A stretch of DNA of 64,000 nucleotides from Methanococcus vannielii SB (lineage in GTDB: Archaea; AGJL01; Methanococci; Methanococcales; Methanococcaceae), in assembly GCF_000017165.1 (NCBI RefSeq), contig NC_009634.1, positions 434,001-498,000 on the forward strand, read 5' to 3'. Positions 27,432 through 36,100 of the stretch are shown one piece after another. Every line of letters begins with the position of its first letter. Within the stretch, counting starts at the first letter, position 1. Made by a program: the position numbers and the translations under genes. Below the pieces are notes generated by a model, which searched no databases, had not been told where the DNA came from, and saw nothing but the letters and a program-made list of their open reading frames with translations.

Positions 27432-28661
27432 TTACTCGAACATATATGTTTTAAAAATATCTTCAAAAGTCTCTTTATGTTTAACAATTTTAAACTTATC
27501 CCCATTATAATCAATTATTGGAACGTTTGGACAGATGAATGGTGGTTTAAAAACGAATGAATAAGAACCTACATTGTCAAAAGCAATATAATCTCCGATA
27601 TTCAAAATTCCGCAGTAGTTTTTAAATAAATAATCTGCTTCAATACAAGTATATCCCGAAATGTCAACATTATTAATAAATTTTCCATTTTTAAATTCAG
27701 AATATACATTAATTGGTAAATTTATGCTTAAACCGAATAATCCCATATTAAATTTACTACCCGTAGTCATTGCAATTTTTTTACCCCTAATATTTTTAAT
27801 TTCAACAATTTTAGCAATAAACTTCATAGTATCTGCTACAAGTGCCGTGCCCGGTTCCAAAATTAATTTCGGCTTTCTATTTTCAGGTATATTTTTAAAA
27901 TATTCTTTAAATCTTGATGCGATGATACTTGCATAATCGGAATACGATGGAACATTGCAATTGAATTGCTTTGCCAAAAAGTCGTTTACTTTTCCAAAAT
28001 AACCTCCACCAATATCTACAAATTCAGGGATATTCTCTTTAAACAACAAATCTAAAATATTTATTAAATTATCAACTCTTTTTGAGTATGAATCTAAATT
28101 TCTATCTGGAAAATGACAATGAATTCCTTTGATGTATAAATTATCGATTTTTTTAAGTTCTTTGAATTTTTCAATAAATTCTGCATCCCTTACATCAAAA
28201 CCAAAACGGGATACTGTAGAACCCATCTCAAAATTACACCTTATGCCAACGGATAAAATTTTACCTGGATTGGAATTTGCAATTTCTCTAATTAAGTCTA
28301 ATTCTCGGTATGAATCAACATTTACAATGCTTCCTTTGAGTAAAAAATACTCCAAATGTTCTTTTGTTTTGAGGGGCCCGTTTACAATAATGTTGGAGGG
28401 GATTACCCCAATCTTTATTGCTAAATCATACTCCATTTTAGAAACTACTTCTGCAAAGCCACCTTTTTTGTTAACAATTGAACATAAATGTGGCAGGTAA
28501 TTCGTTTTATATGAATATGCAATTACCGTATTAGGGTATATTTTCTGAAATTCTCCTAGAAATTCATCATAATTTTTAACGAATTTATTTGAATCAAGTA
28601 AATAAAATGAATCACCAAAATCTTCATTTAACTTATTTAAAACGTTCCAATTAAGTTCCAT
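27432..28661 (-). CDS. Fold-type III PLP decarboxylase (LysA/ODC-like)
   Basis: 409 residues. PLP lysine K52 is in AYSYKTNY. The family GGG motif is VDIGGGYFG, the phosphate-binding EPG motif is LILEPGTALVADT, and the opposite subunit contributes Cys (YTCIEADYLF) and Tyr (VGSYSFVFKPPF). EPGT replaces the EPGR common in DAP and ornithine decarboxylases, so the substrate probably differs. It should decarboxylate an alpha-amino acid to an amine, stereospecifically. With the aldolase and transaminase it forms a plausible three-step route. It starts 2 bp from the stop of the dehydratase gene. Confidence 0.82.
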   Translation of the reverse strand: MELNWNVLNKLNEDFGDSFYLLDSNKFVKNYDEFLGEFQKIYPNTVIAYSYKTNYLPHLCSIVNKKGGFAEVVSKMEYDLAIKIGVIPSNIIVNGPLKTKEHLEYFLLKGSIVNVDSYRELDLIREIANSNPGKILSVGIRCNFEMGSTVSRFGFDVRDAEFIEKFKELKKIDNLYIKGIHCHFPDRNLDSYSKRVDNLINILDLLFKENIPEFVDIGGGYFGKVNDFLAKQFNCNVPSYSDYASIIASRFKEYFKNIPENRKPKLILEPGTALVADTMKFIAKIVEIKNIRGKKIAMTTGSKFNMGLFGLSINLPINVYSEFKNGKFINNVDISGYTCIEADYLFKNYCGILNIGDYIAFDNVGSYSFVFKPPFICPNVPIIDYNGDKFKIVKHKETFEDIFKTYMFE

Positions 28662-28663
28662 TT

Positions 28664-30100
28664 TTACACCATATCGAATTCTTTATAAGTAGGCACTAAT
28701 TTTTTCAATATCGGTTTTACTTCATCAAATGTTTTTTCCCCACTAACGTTAACTAATTGGGTTACTGTATCGATAAATTCTTTATGGTCAAATTCTTCAT
28801 CTCTTTTTAAAATATAAATTTTGTCGTTTTTTGTTGCCAACGTTTCTTCAATTTTTGTTAACGGTTCTTCATATAGTTTTTCCCCAGGTCTTAATCCGAT
28901 AAATTCTAATTTAACATCTTTATCTAATTCCAAACCTGCAATTTTTATCATTAGTGTTGCAAGGTCAATAATCTTAATTGGTTCCCCCATATCTAAAACA
29001 AATATTTCATCATTAGTTCCTTGAACCCAACACTGTAATATCAAATAAACAGCTTCATCTATACTCATGAAATACCGAATAATATCTTTATGAGTTATTG
29101 TTATACGGCCTTCCCTAATTTGTTTTTGAAATGTAGGTATAACACTTCCATTACTATTTATTACATTTCCAAATCTAACGGCTAAAAAGGAAGTTTTTGA
29201 ATTGTCTAGTGATGCATAGTAATGCATCATTTTTTCAGTTATTCTTTTTGTAACGCCCATAATATTTGTCGGATTTACAGCCTTATCTGAAGATATTAAT
29301 ATAAAATTTTTTACTTGGTGTTTGATTGCAATTTCATATAAATTTTTTGAACCCATTACATTATTTTTGATAGCTTCATAGTAATTTAATTCCATTAGTG
29401 GAACGTGTTTATATGCTGCAGCATTAATAATTACGTCTGGTTTTTCACTACCAATTATTTGATTCATGCGGACTTCATCTTGAATATTTCCAATATAGTA
29501 TGAAAAATTATTTAATGAAACCTTATCATTTGTCTTAATAATTTTATTTATCTTGTCTTCTAGATAAAACATTCCATTTTCTGACCAGTCGACCATGATT
29601 AATTTTTTAGGGCATAAACTTGCAATTTGTTGACATAATTTTGAGCCAATAGATCCAGCAGCACCAAAGACAATAAATGTTTTACCCTCAACCTTTTTTG
29701 AGATATTTTCAAACATTTTTTTTGTAACCTTTTTTCCAATAATGTCTTCAACAGAAATTTCCCTTAATTGGGTTAGATTAACCCTATTTAATAATATTTC
29801 AGAATATCTTGGTATTAATTTAATTTTAACTGGAAACTTAATACATTCAAGATAAATTTTTTTAAGTAATTCACCTTCAGTAGCAGGCATTGCAATAAAA
29901 ACTATTTTTATACCATATTTTGGTATAATTTGTTTTAAATTTTCAATTTTACCGAGGATTGGGAAACTTTTTATTGATTCAGTTACGTTATCATCTATAA
30001 ATCCCAAAATATTTATTGGATATGAACCAGCTATAAATTCATTCAAAAGTTCTTTTCCAGCGCCCCCTGCACCAATGATTATGGCTTTTTCATTGTCCAT
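28664..30100 (-). CDS. PglF/CapD-like UDP-GlcNAc 4,6-dehydratase
   Basis: About 478 residues. A CoA-binding-like Rossmann domain (AIIIGAGGAGKELL) is followed by an extended SDR domain with GAAGSIGSKL, the NAAAYKHVPLME motif and SSDKAVNPTNIMGVTKR, in which Lys takes the place of the usual Tyr neighbour in this dehydratase class. The four membrane helices of full-length PglF are absent, so this is a soluble form. It should make UDP-4-keto-6-deoxy-GlcNAc or a similar sugar. A longer frame starts at 30136, but GGGTGT precedes the ATG at 30100. That ATG overlaps the glycosyltransferase end by 11 bp. Confidence 0.85.
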   Translation of the reverse strand: MDNEKAIIIGAGGAGKELLNEFIAGSYPINILGFIDDNVTESIKSFPILGKIENLKQIIPKYGIKIVFIAMPATEGELLKKIYLECIKFPVKIKLIPRYSEILLNRVNLTQLREISVEDIIGKKVTKKMFENISKKVEGKTFIVFGAAGSIGSKLCQQIASLCPKKLIMVDWSENGMFYLEDKINKIIKTNDKVSLNNFSYYIGNIQDEVRMNQIIGSEKPDVIINAAAYKHVPLMELNYYEAIKNNVMGSKNLYEIAIKHQVKNFILISSDKAVNPTNIMGVTKRITEKMMHYYASLDNSKTSFLAVRFGNVINSNGSVIPTFQKQIREGRITITHKDIIRYFMSIDEAVYLILQCWVQGTNDEIFVLDMGEPIKIIDLATLMIKIAGLELDKDVKLEFIGLRPGEKLYEEPLTKIEETLATKNDKIYILKRDEEFDHKEFIDTVTQLVNVSGEKTFDEVKPILKKLVPTYKEFDMV

Positions 30101-31202
30101 TTTTACACCCGAGTACTTCTTTGTAAATTTTTTCAACTTTTTCCATTTCTAGATAATAATTATAATTTTTGTTTATATGTTTAATATTATTTTGACCCAT
30201 TTCAATTCTTTTTCCGGTATCATCTATTAACTTTAATAATGAATTTGCTAACTCTTCGGGATTTTTTGATTCAAATAAATATCCATTTACATCTGGTTTA
30301 ACCCATTCTGAATTATCGCCAAAATCAGTAATAACTACAGGTAGCCCGCATGCCATCGCTTCTGCAGTACTACATGAAAGTCCAGAATCAGACAATGCGG
30401 TTGATACATAAATATCCGAAGAAGATAGATACATCGGCATTTGTTCATGCGGAATATTGCCTAAAAAACTAATATTATCGGAAATTCCCAGATTTTTTGT
30501 TAAATTAATTAACTCATTTTTTTTAGAACCTTCTCCAATTATTAAAAATTGAACTTTTTTATTTCTATCTATTATGATTTTTGCAGCATTTATCAATGTT
30601 TCGATATCATAAATAGGCCTTAAATTCCTTGTTGAGATAATTAAAACCCTATCTTCGTTTTGAACTTTTAAAAAGTTACTTTTTTTGTTTTTTGAAAACA
30701 CTTTTATGTCTATTCCAAATCTTATCATTTTGATTTTATGCGTATCTTTACAATATTTCTTTATTTCATCAACCATATTTTCCCCGTCACAAATAATATA
30801 TTTTGATTTAGAGAAAATTTGTGGCAATATTGCACGATATATCGGATTTTTTTTAGGTTGGATTAAAACATCCGTACCCCAAGGTGTTAATATATAATGT
30901 TTACCACTAAACATACCAAATAATCCAAATTGGTATACGTCATGGACATGTATTATGTCACAATTTATCTTTTTTAATGTAGGGGCATATCTTAAATGGG
31001 CAAATATATAATAGAACAGCCAAAGTAAAAAAGCATTTGGAACATTTTTATTTTGAATTATTTCTATATTGAGATTCTCTATTTCTTTTAAAACAGGCCT
31101 CATTGAAAATAGAGTTATGTCGTAACAATCTTTTTCTAAAAAGTATTTAATGTATTTATATGTATGAGTACTTGATCCATCGGCTAAATAAAGTAATTTC
31201 AT
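30090..31202 (-). CDS. Family 4 glycosyltransferase
   Basis: 370 residues with the two-domain GT-B fold. The N-terminal domain has DIIHVHDVYQFGLFG and PWGTDVLIQPKK. The C-terminal domain has NLRPIYDIETLINA, then FLIIGEGSKKNEL and the family signature SALSDSGLSCSTAEAMACGLP (EX7E-type nucleotide-sugar site, with the first Glu replaced by Asp). It is a retaining transferase acting in the cytoplasm. Start ATG follows GGGA. It is 18 bp downstream of the UDP-GlcA epimerase gene. Confidence 0.9.
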   Translation of the reverse strand: MKLLYLADGSSTHTYKYIKYFLEKDCYDITLFSMRPVLKEIENLNIEIIQNKNVPNAFLLWLFYYIFAHLRYAPTLKKINCDIIHVHDVYQFGLFGMFSGKHYILTPWGTDVLIQPKKNPIYRAILPQIFSKSKYIICDGENMVDEIKKYCKDTHKIKMIRFGIDIKVFSKNKKSNFLKVQNEDRVLIISTRNLRPIYDIETLINAAKIIIDRNKKVQFLIIGEGSKKNELINLTKNLGISDNISFLGNIPHEQMPMYLSSSDIYVSTALSDSGLSCSTAEAMACGLPVVITDFGDNSEWVKPDVNGYLFESKNPEELANSLLKLIDDTGKRIEMGQNNIKHINKNYNYYLEMEKVEKIYKEVLGCKNGQ

Positions 31203-31220
31203 TTTTTCCCAGTTTATAGT

Positions 31221-32180
31221 TTAATACCTATTTTGAATATACCATTTAACAAACCTTTTTATTCCTTCTTCTATGCATATATTAGGATAATATTTTAAAT
31301 TTTCTTTTGATTTTGTTAAGTCTGCCATTGTAATTAAAACATCCCCTTCTTGCACGGGTAAGTAATTTTTAATGGCTTTTTTCCCAGTTTCTTTTTCTAT
31401 TAAGGAAATCATGTATTCTAATTCAATAGGGTTATCCCCGCCAAGATTAAATATTTCATAATCTATTTTTTTACTTAAAAAAACTGCTGATTTTATCCCT
31501 TCAACTATATCTGAAATATATGTAAAATCCCTTTTCATTTTTCCGTAATTATAAACATCAATTGGTTTTTCTTCCAATATATTTTTAGTGAATTTCCAGT
31601 AAGCCATATCGGGCCTTCCAAATTCACCATAAACCGTGAAAAATCTTAAACCAATCATTTCTATCCCATATAAATGATTATAAACATGTGCAATTAATTC
31701 ATTATATTTTTTAGTTGCAGCATATAAACTAACCGGTTTATCGACATTATCTGATTCCAAAAAAGGTGTTTTTTCGTTTCCGCCATATACTGATGAAGAT
31801 GATGCAAAAATAACTCTTTTAATACCGTATTTTTTAGCAAGTTCAAAAATATTTAATGTTCCTAAATTATTACTGTATTCATAAACATGCGGATTTTCTA
31901 AAGAGTACCTAACTCCAGCCTGTGCTGCAAGATGGACTATTAAATCAGGTTTTTCTAAATTGAAAATTTCATCTAATTCTTCGTAATTTATAATATCTTC
32001 ATCAAAAAACTTAAAATTTTTAAATCCTTTTAAAATGTCAAGCCTTTTTTCTTTTAATTTTACATCATAGTATGGATTTAAATTATCAATCCCAATTATT
32101 TGAATTTCAGTATTTTTTAAAATATTTTCAGAAAAACTAAACCCTATAAACCCAGCTGCACCAGTAACTAAAATTTTCAT
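31221..32180 (-). CDS. UDP-glucuronate 4-epimerase-like NAD-dependent epimerase
   Basis: 319 residues. GAAGFIGFSFSE binds NAD; the catalytic dyad is Tyr153/Lys157 in SLYAATKKYN, with SSSSVYG upstream. The IDNLNPYYDVKLKEKRL segment is typical of UDP-glucuronate 4-epimerases. It would convert UDP-GlcA to UDP-GalA, using the product of the adjacent dehydrogenase. Its ATG overlaps the ugd TGA by 4 bp (ATGA), strong evidence that the two act in sequence. Confidence 0.88.
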   Translation of the reverse strand: MKILVTGAAGFIGFSFSENILKNTEIQIIGIDNLNPYYDVKLKEKRLDILKGFKNFKFFDEDIINYEELDEIFNLEKPDLIVHLAAQAGVRYSLENPHVYEYSNNLGTLNIFELAKKYGIKRVIFASSSSVYGGNEKTPFLESDNVDKPVSLYAATKKYNELIAHVYNHLYGIEMIGLRFFTVYGEFGRPDMAYWKFTKNILEEKPIDVYNYGKMKRDFTYISDIVEGIKSAVFLSKKIDYEIFNLGGDNPIELEYMISLIEKETGKKAIKNYLPVQEGDVLITMADLTKSKENLKYYPNICIEEGIKRFVKWYIQNRY

Positions 32181-33499
32181 CTTAATCCAACTCCAATATA
32201 CTCAAACTCGATTTTTTTAATTTTTTCATTATCAATTATATTTCTGCCATCAAATATGACTTTTTCATTAACCATATTAAAAATATTTTCAAAGTCAATA
32301 GTATTAAATTTAGTATCTTCAACAGCAAAAATTATTCCATCAACCCCGGTAACTGCTTCTACCAAACTATCTAAAATATATAAATTATATCCATAAAATG
32401 CTTTTGATTTATCTAATGTATACATATTATATGCATTTTCTCTTGCTCTTTTAACATTATCAAAACCTTTTATAATTGCATCTTCTTTTAGTAGCAAATC
32501 AATTAGTTTTATACTAGCACTTTCCCTTAAATCATCAGTATCGGGTTTGAAAGCTAAACCTAAAACTGCAAAAGTTTTACCTGAAATATCCCCATAATAA
32601 TTTTTAATTTTTTCAAAAAACCATTTTACTTGGTTTTCATTTACGCTATCTGTTGCAGTCATAAGTTTTGGATCGATACCTTTAGATTCAAACTGTTTTG
32701 TTAAAGACTTTACATCTTTTGGAAAACATGACCCTCCATATCCAATTCCCGCATTTAAAAATTTTTTCCCAATTCTATCATCAAGTCCCATTGCATAAGA
32801 TACGGTTTTTATGTCCGCATTTGTTTTGTCTGCTAATTTAGAAAGCTCATTTATAAATGAAATTTTTGTTGCTAAAAATGCATTTGAAGCATATTTTATC
32901 ATTTCTGCAGTTTCGTAATTTGTTAATATCAAGGGTATATTTTTTTCAATAAAATATTGATAAATGTATTTCAAAATTTCCTTTGAAGATAAATCATTTT
33001 CATCAAAACCTAAAATTATTCTTTCAGGATTTAAAAAATCTTTTAAAGCCATTCCTTCCCTTAAAAATTCTGGATTTGATATGATTTCAATATTATATCC
33101 ATTTAAACGTTCTTTTAAAAGCTGGTTTGTCCCAATTGGAACAGTTGATTTTACAACTAAATATTTTTTACCCGAAATATGTTTTTTTAAGTTATCAACT
33201 GCTGAAAAAATATATTTTAAATCAGTATTTCCATTATTGTCTTGTGGCGTTCCAACACACAAAAAAATAACTTCAGAATCTTTTATTTTTTCATAGGATG
33301 TTGTAAATTCTAAATTTTTTCCTGTGTGTTTTTTTAAAAGTTCTTCCAAACCTTCTTCATATAATGGACAAATTCCATTATTTAACATTTTAACTTTTGA
33401 ATCATCAATATCTATCCCTATAACTTTAAAACCAAAATTTGCTAAGCCCACTGCTTGAATTAATCCAACATAACCTGTCCCAATTACTGAAATTTTCAT
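32177..33499 (-). CDS. ugd: UDP-glucose 6-dehydrogenase
   Basis: 440 residues. N-terminal NAD domain GTGYVGLIQAVGLA; catalytic Cys258 in GIGYGGSCFPKD; Lys in the KYASNAFLATKISF helix; C-terminal UDP-binding domain with LGLAFKPDTDDLRES. It oxidises UDP-glucose (supplied by galU in the same cluster) to UDP-glucuronate with two NAD+. UDP-ManNAc dehydrogenases share the fold, but the PEFLREGMALKDFLNPERI region fits the UDP-glucose type. Start ATG follows GGTGAC. Confidence 0.9.
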   Translation of the reverse strand: MKISVIGTGYVGLIQAVGLANFGFKVIGIDIDDSKVKMLNNGICPLYEEGLEELLKKHTGKNLEFTTSYEKIKDSEVIFLCVGTPQDNNGNTDLKYIFSAVDNLKKHISGKKYLVVKSTVPIGTNQLLKERLNGYNIEIISNPEFLREGMALKDFLNPERIILGFDENDLSSKEILKYIYQYFIEKNIPLILTNYETAEMIKYASNAFLATKISFINELSKLADKTNADIKTVSYAMGLDDRIGKKFLNAGIGYGGSCFPKDVKSLTKQFESKGIDPKLMTATDSVNENQVKWFFEKIKNYYGDISGKTFAVLGLAFKPDTDDLRESASIKLIDLLLKEDAIIKGFDNVKRARENAYNMYTLDKSKAFYGYNLYILDSLVEAVTGVDGIIFAVEDTKFNTIDFENIFNMVNEKVIFDGRNIIDNEKIKKIEFEYIGVGLR

Positions 33500-33504
33500 T
33501 TAAG

Positions 33505-35007
33505 TCACCAGAATTTAAAAGTTTTTAATTCAGATATCTTAATAATATTTAGTAAAATTATGCTCAAAAAATACACAATTAAATAGACTATGCCGAATAA
33601 TAAAATTAATATATATTCATTAAAACTCATTCCTTTTATAAATATTAAAGGAATAAATGCCAATATTGAGGAAAAAATACATAATATAAATTTTTTAATT
33701 GGAAATTTATAATCTAAAAATTTATTTAAGTAATTAACTTGTAAAATTTGAATTAAAATATAACTTAATGTGGTAGTAAATGCTGCACCACTCGTTCCAA
33801 ATTTTGGAATTAAAATTAAATTAAAAATTAAATTAAAAATTGCCCCAATATATAATATTTTAGTTGAAAGGTATGGTTTTCCAATTCCATTAAAGACATT
33901 AAATACAATATTATTCATTGATAAAAAGACTATTCCAAAACTTAAAATTGACATTGGAAGAGCTGCAGTTAAATAATTTTCATTGAAAAATAGATTTATT
34001 AAAACAGTTGGAAAATATGATAAAAGTACTGAAAAAGGAATTGAAATTATAAATGAATATGTTAATACCTTTTTTAAACCCTCTGAAAGATTCTTTTTTT
34101 CACCTTTTTCCCACATTTCGGTACTCATTGGAAGTATTACAGAACATATTGAAGATGCAAAATAACTTAATACTAAAACTGTCGGCATTGCAACGTTCCT
34201 ATAATCTGCAACCGAATCAAGTCCTGTAAAGTATGTCAAACATATTGAATCAAGGTATCCCATTATGATAAACCCGGCACTTCCAAACATTATCGGCATA
34301 CTGTATGTAAAAATATCTTTTAAAAGTTTTTTTGAAAAAGAAAACTTTTCAATAAAAAATTCTGGAAATATCTTTTTTAAAAAAATTGTCCCATAGATTA
34401 GAATCATTAAAATTGGAGCAATTGTATATGCTAAGGGCGGAGAATAAACGCCAAATCCAAAGTAAATAAAAATAAAAGATAAAACTAAAACACTTGATAT
34501 ATTTAAAAAAGTATATGTACTATATATTTTTTGACTTTGAAATCCAAGTAATGAGTTAACAGTTAAGTTTTTTATCCCATCAAATATATAAAATCCAAAA
34601 ACCATTATTATAAATACCGTAGAAATAGCTTCAAGATTTCCAAACTGGCCTTGACTATTTATATAGTATTTTATAATTAAAGGGGACATTGAATACATTA
34701 AAAATGCAATTAAAACTGCCATTCCTGTTTGAATTATTAAAACGTATAATAGTGTTGATTTTATTAAATCATACCTATTTTGAACTAAAAATTTTGGAAT
34801 AAAGTATATTACTGCATTACCTAATCCTAAACCTCTAAAAATTGCAATCATGCTGATTAAATCTAAAATTGCATAGAAAAGGCCTACTTCAACTTTTGAA
34901 AGTGAATTTGCATATAATATTCTTACAAAATAACCAATAGGGGCTGCTAACATTAAGAATAAAAAATTCCATGCAGCACCCTTAATCATTCTATCTTTAT
35001 AACTCAA
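33505..35007 (-). CDS. Oligosaccharide flippase (MOP/PST family)
   Basis: 500 residues, 12-14 predicted membrane helices throughout, no soluble domain. The pattern (GAAWNFLFLMLAAPIGYFVR at the N-terminus, GLGLGNAVIYFIP, a mid-protein GSAGFIIMGYLDS) is that of Wzx-like MOP exporters. It would flip the lipid-linked glycan to the outer face for transfer to archaellin or S-layer protein. The TTG start follows GGGGAT. It stands 5 bp before ugd, in the same operon. Confidence 0.88.
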   Translation of the reverse strand: MSYKDRMIKGAAWNFLFLMLAAPIGYFVRILYANSLSKVEVGLFYAILDLISMIAIFRGLGLGNAVIYFIPKFLVQNRYDLIKSTLLYVLIIQTGMAVLIAFLMYSMSPLIIKYYINSQGQFGNLEAISTVFIIMVFGFYIFDGIKNLTVNSLLGFQSQKIYSTYTFLNISSVLVLSFIFIYFGFGVYSPPLAYTIAPILMILIYGTIFLKKIFPEFFIEKFSFSKKLLKDIFTYSMPIMFGSAGFIIMGYLDSICLTYFTGLDSVADYRNVAMPTVLVLSYFASSICSVILPMSTEMWEKGEKKNLSEGLKKVLTYSFIISIPFSVLLSYFPTVLINLFFNENYLTAALPMSILSFGIVFLSMNNIVFNVFNGIGKPYLSTKILYIGAIFNLIFNLILIPKFGTSGAAFTTTLSYILIQILQVNYLNKFLDYKFPIKKFILCIFSSILAFIPLIFIKGMSFNEYILILLFGIVYLIVYFLSIILLNIIKISELKTFKFW

Positions 35008-35037
35008 AAATTATCCCCTTAAAAATAAAAAATTTAA

Positions 35038-35916
35038 TTAAATATCTTTAATTCCATTATCCATTTCAACTTCTGGAATCCATCCTAAACTTTTAGCATA
35101 ATTATAATCAATATAAATTCTATAAACTTCGCCATCTCGCTCTTTTTCATAAATTGGATTTTTATCAAAGCCGACTTCAGAAGATATAATCTTAAAAAGT
35201 TCATTTACAGATGTTTCTTTTCCAGAACCAATATTTACAATCTCATTTTTCCAATTTAATGCCATTAAATTTGCTTTTGAAACATCTTTAACATTTACAA
35301 AATCCCGTGTCTGGTTTCCATTTCCATAAATTATTGGACTTTCTCCTTTTTTCATTTTATCAATAAAGATTGAAATAACGCCTGCTTCACCAAGGGGGTC
35401 TTGACGTTTCCCATAAACATTAGAATACCTTAAAATACAGTATTCGATATTGTAAAGTCTATTATATAATTTGATATATTCTTCTGCACAAAATTTACTT
35501 AATCCATATGGTGAAAGTGGATTTACATCGTGTTTTTCATCAACCGGTAAATATTTTGGTTCCCCATACACTGCACCGCCGGAAGATGAAAAAATAATCT
35601 TTTTTACACCATATTCTTTCATTTTTTCTAAAATATTGATTGTTCCAAGGATATTTATATTTGCATCTAAAATAGGGTCTTCAACAGATGTTCTAACATT
35701 AATCTGTGCTGCTTCATGAATTACGCATTCAAATCCTGTTAAATCTAAATTTTTATCCAATATGTCTCCGTTTATAAATTTTGCGGAGTTATTTATGTTT
35801 TTTTCATTTCCAGTACTTAAATTATCTAAAATTGTTACATCATGCCCATTTTCAATTAATAAATCAACAATATGGCTTCCAATAAACCCTGCACCGCCAG
35901 TTACTAAAATTTTCAA
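35038..35916 (-). CDS. UDP-glucose 4-epimerase-like SDR epimerase
   Basis: 292 residues. NAD site GGAGFIGSHIV at 7-17; catalytic Tyr147/Lys151 in SPYGLSKFC; SSSGGAVYGEP upstream. It resembles archaeal GalE-type enzymes that interconvert UDP-Glc/UDP-Gal or the N-acetyl forms. The protein ends abruptly after EMDNGIKDI; relatives usually continue for about ten residues with a last helix, so the C-terminus may be clipped. The TTG start follows AAGGTGAAAC. A 17-bp tandem duplication lies just upstream of its start. Confidence 0.85.
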   Translation of the reverse strand: MKILVTGGAGFIGSHIVDLLIENGHDVTILDNLSTGNEKNINNSAKFINGDILDKNLDLTGFECVIHEAAQINVRTSVEDPILDANINILGTINILEKMKEYGVKKIIFSSSGGAVYGEPKYLPVDEKHDVNPLSPYGLSKFCAEEYIKLYNRLYNIEYCILRYSNVYGKRQDPLGEAGVISIFIDKMKKGESPIIYGNGNQTRDFVNVKDVSKANLMALNWKNEIVNIGSGKETSVNELFKIISSEVGFDKNPIYEKERDGEVYRIYIDYNYAKSLGWIPEVEMDNGIKDI

Positions 35917-35930
35917 AGTTTCACCTTGAT

Positions 35931-35964
35931 TTTACCAATTAATTTAATTTACCAATTAATTTAA
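35931..35964. repeat. Perfect 17-bp tandem duplication
   Basis: 35931-35947 and 35948-35964 are identical. They lie immediately upstream of the epimerase gene (minus strand), in its leader or promoter spacer, and may change spacing of promoter elements. Confidence 0.93.
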
Positions 35965-36015
35965 AAAAGTAAATTTAAATTATTCATTAAATTTTACATA
36001 ATTAACTATACAACT

Positions 36016-36063
36016 ATTTACACAATTTCGTAAGGTATTTTTTAAACCCGCCAATGTTATCAA
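36016..36063 (-). repeat. Degenerate copy of the galU 3' end
   Basis: 36016-36063 resembles 36106-36153, the last codons of galU, at an offset of exactly 90 bp (30 codons, same frame). On the minus strand it reads VDNIGGFKKYLTKLCK and a stop at 36014, against DNIDGFKEYIQDLCNK in galU. It has no start of its own. It is either the relic of an in-frame duplication or the remains of a second galU copy. Confidence 0.75.
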
Positions 36064-36082
36064 CAACCTTTGAAAAAGGTTG
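36064..36082 (-). terminator. Hairpin between galU and its duplicated tail
   Basis: CAACCTT and AAGGTTG form a perfect 7-bp stem around a 5-nt loop. It lies 19 bp past the galU stop. No long T-run follows on the minus strand, so termination or mRNA-end protection is only a suggestion. Confidence 0.4.
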
Positions 36083-36100
36083 ATCAAAGTGATATGTATT

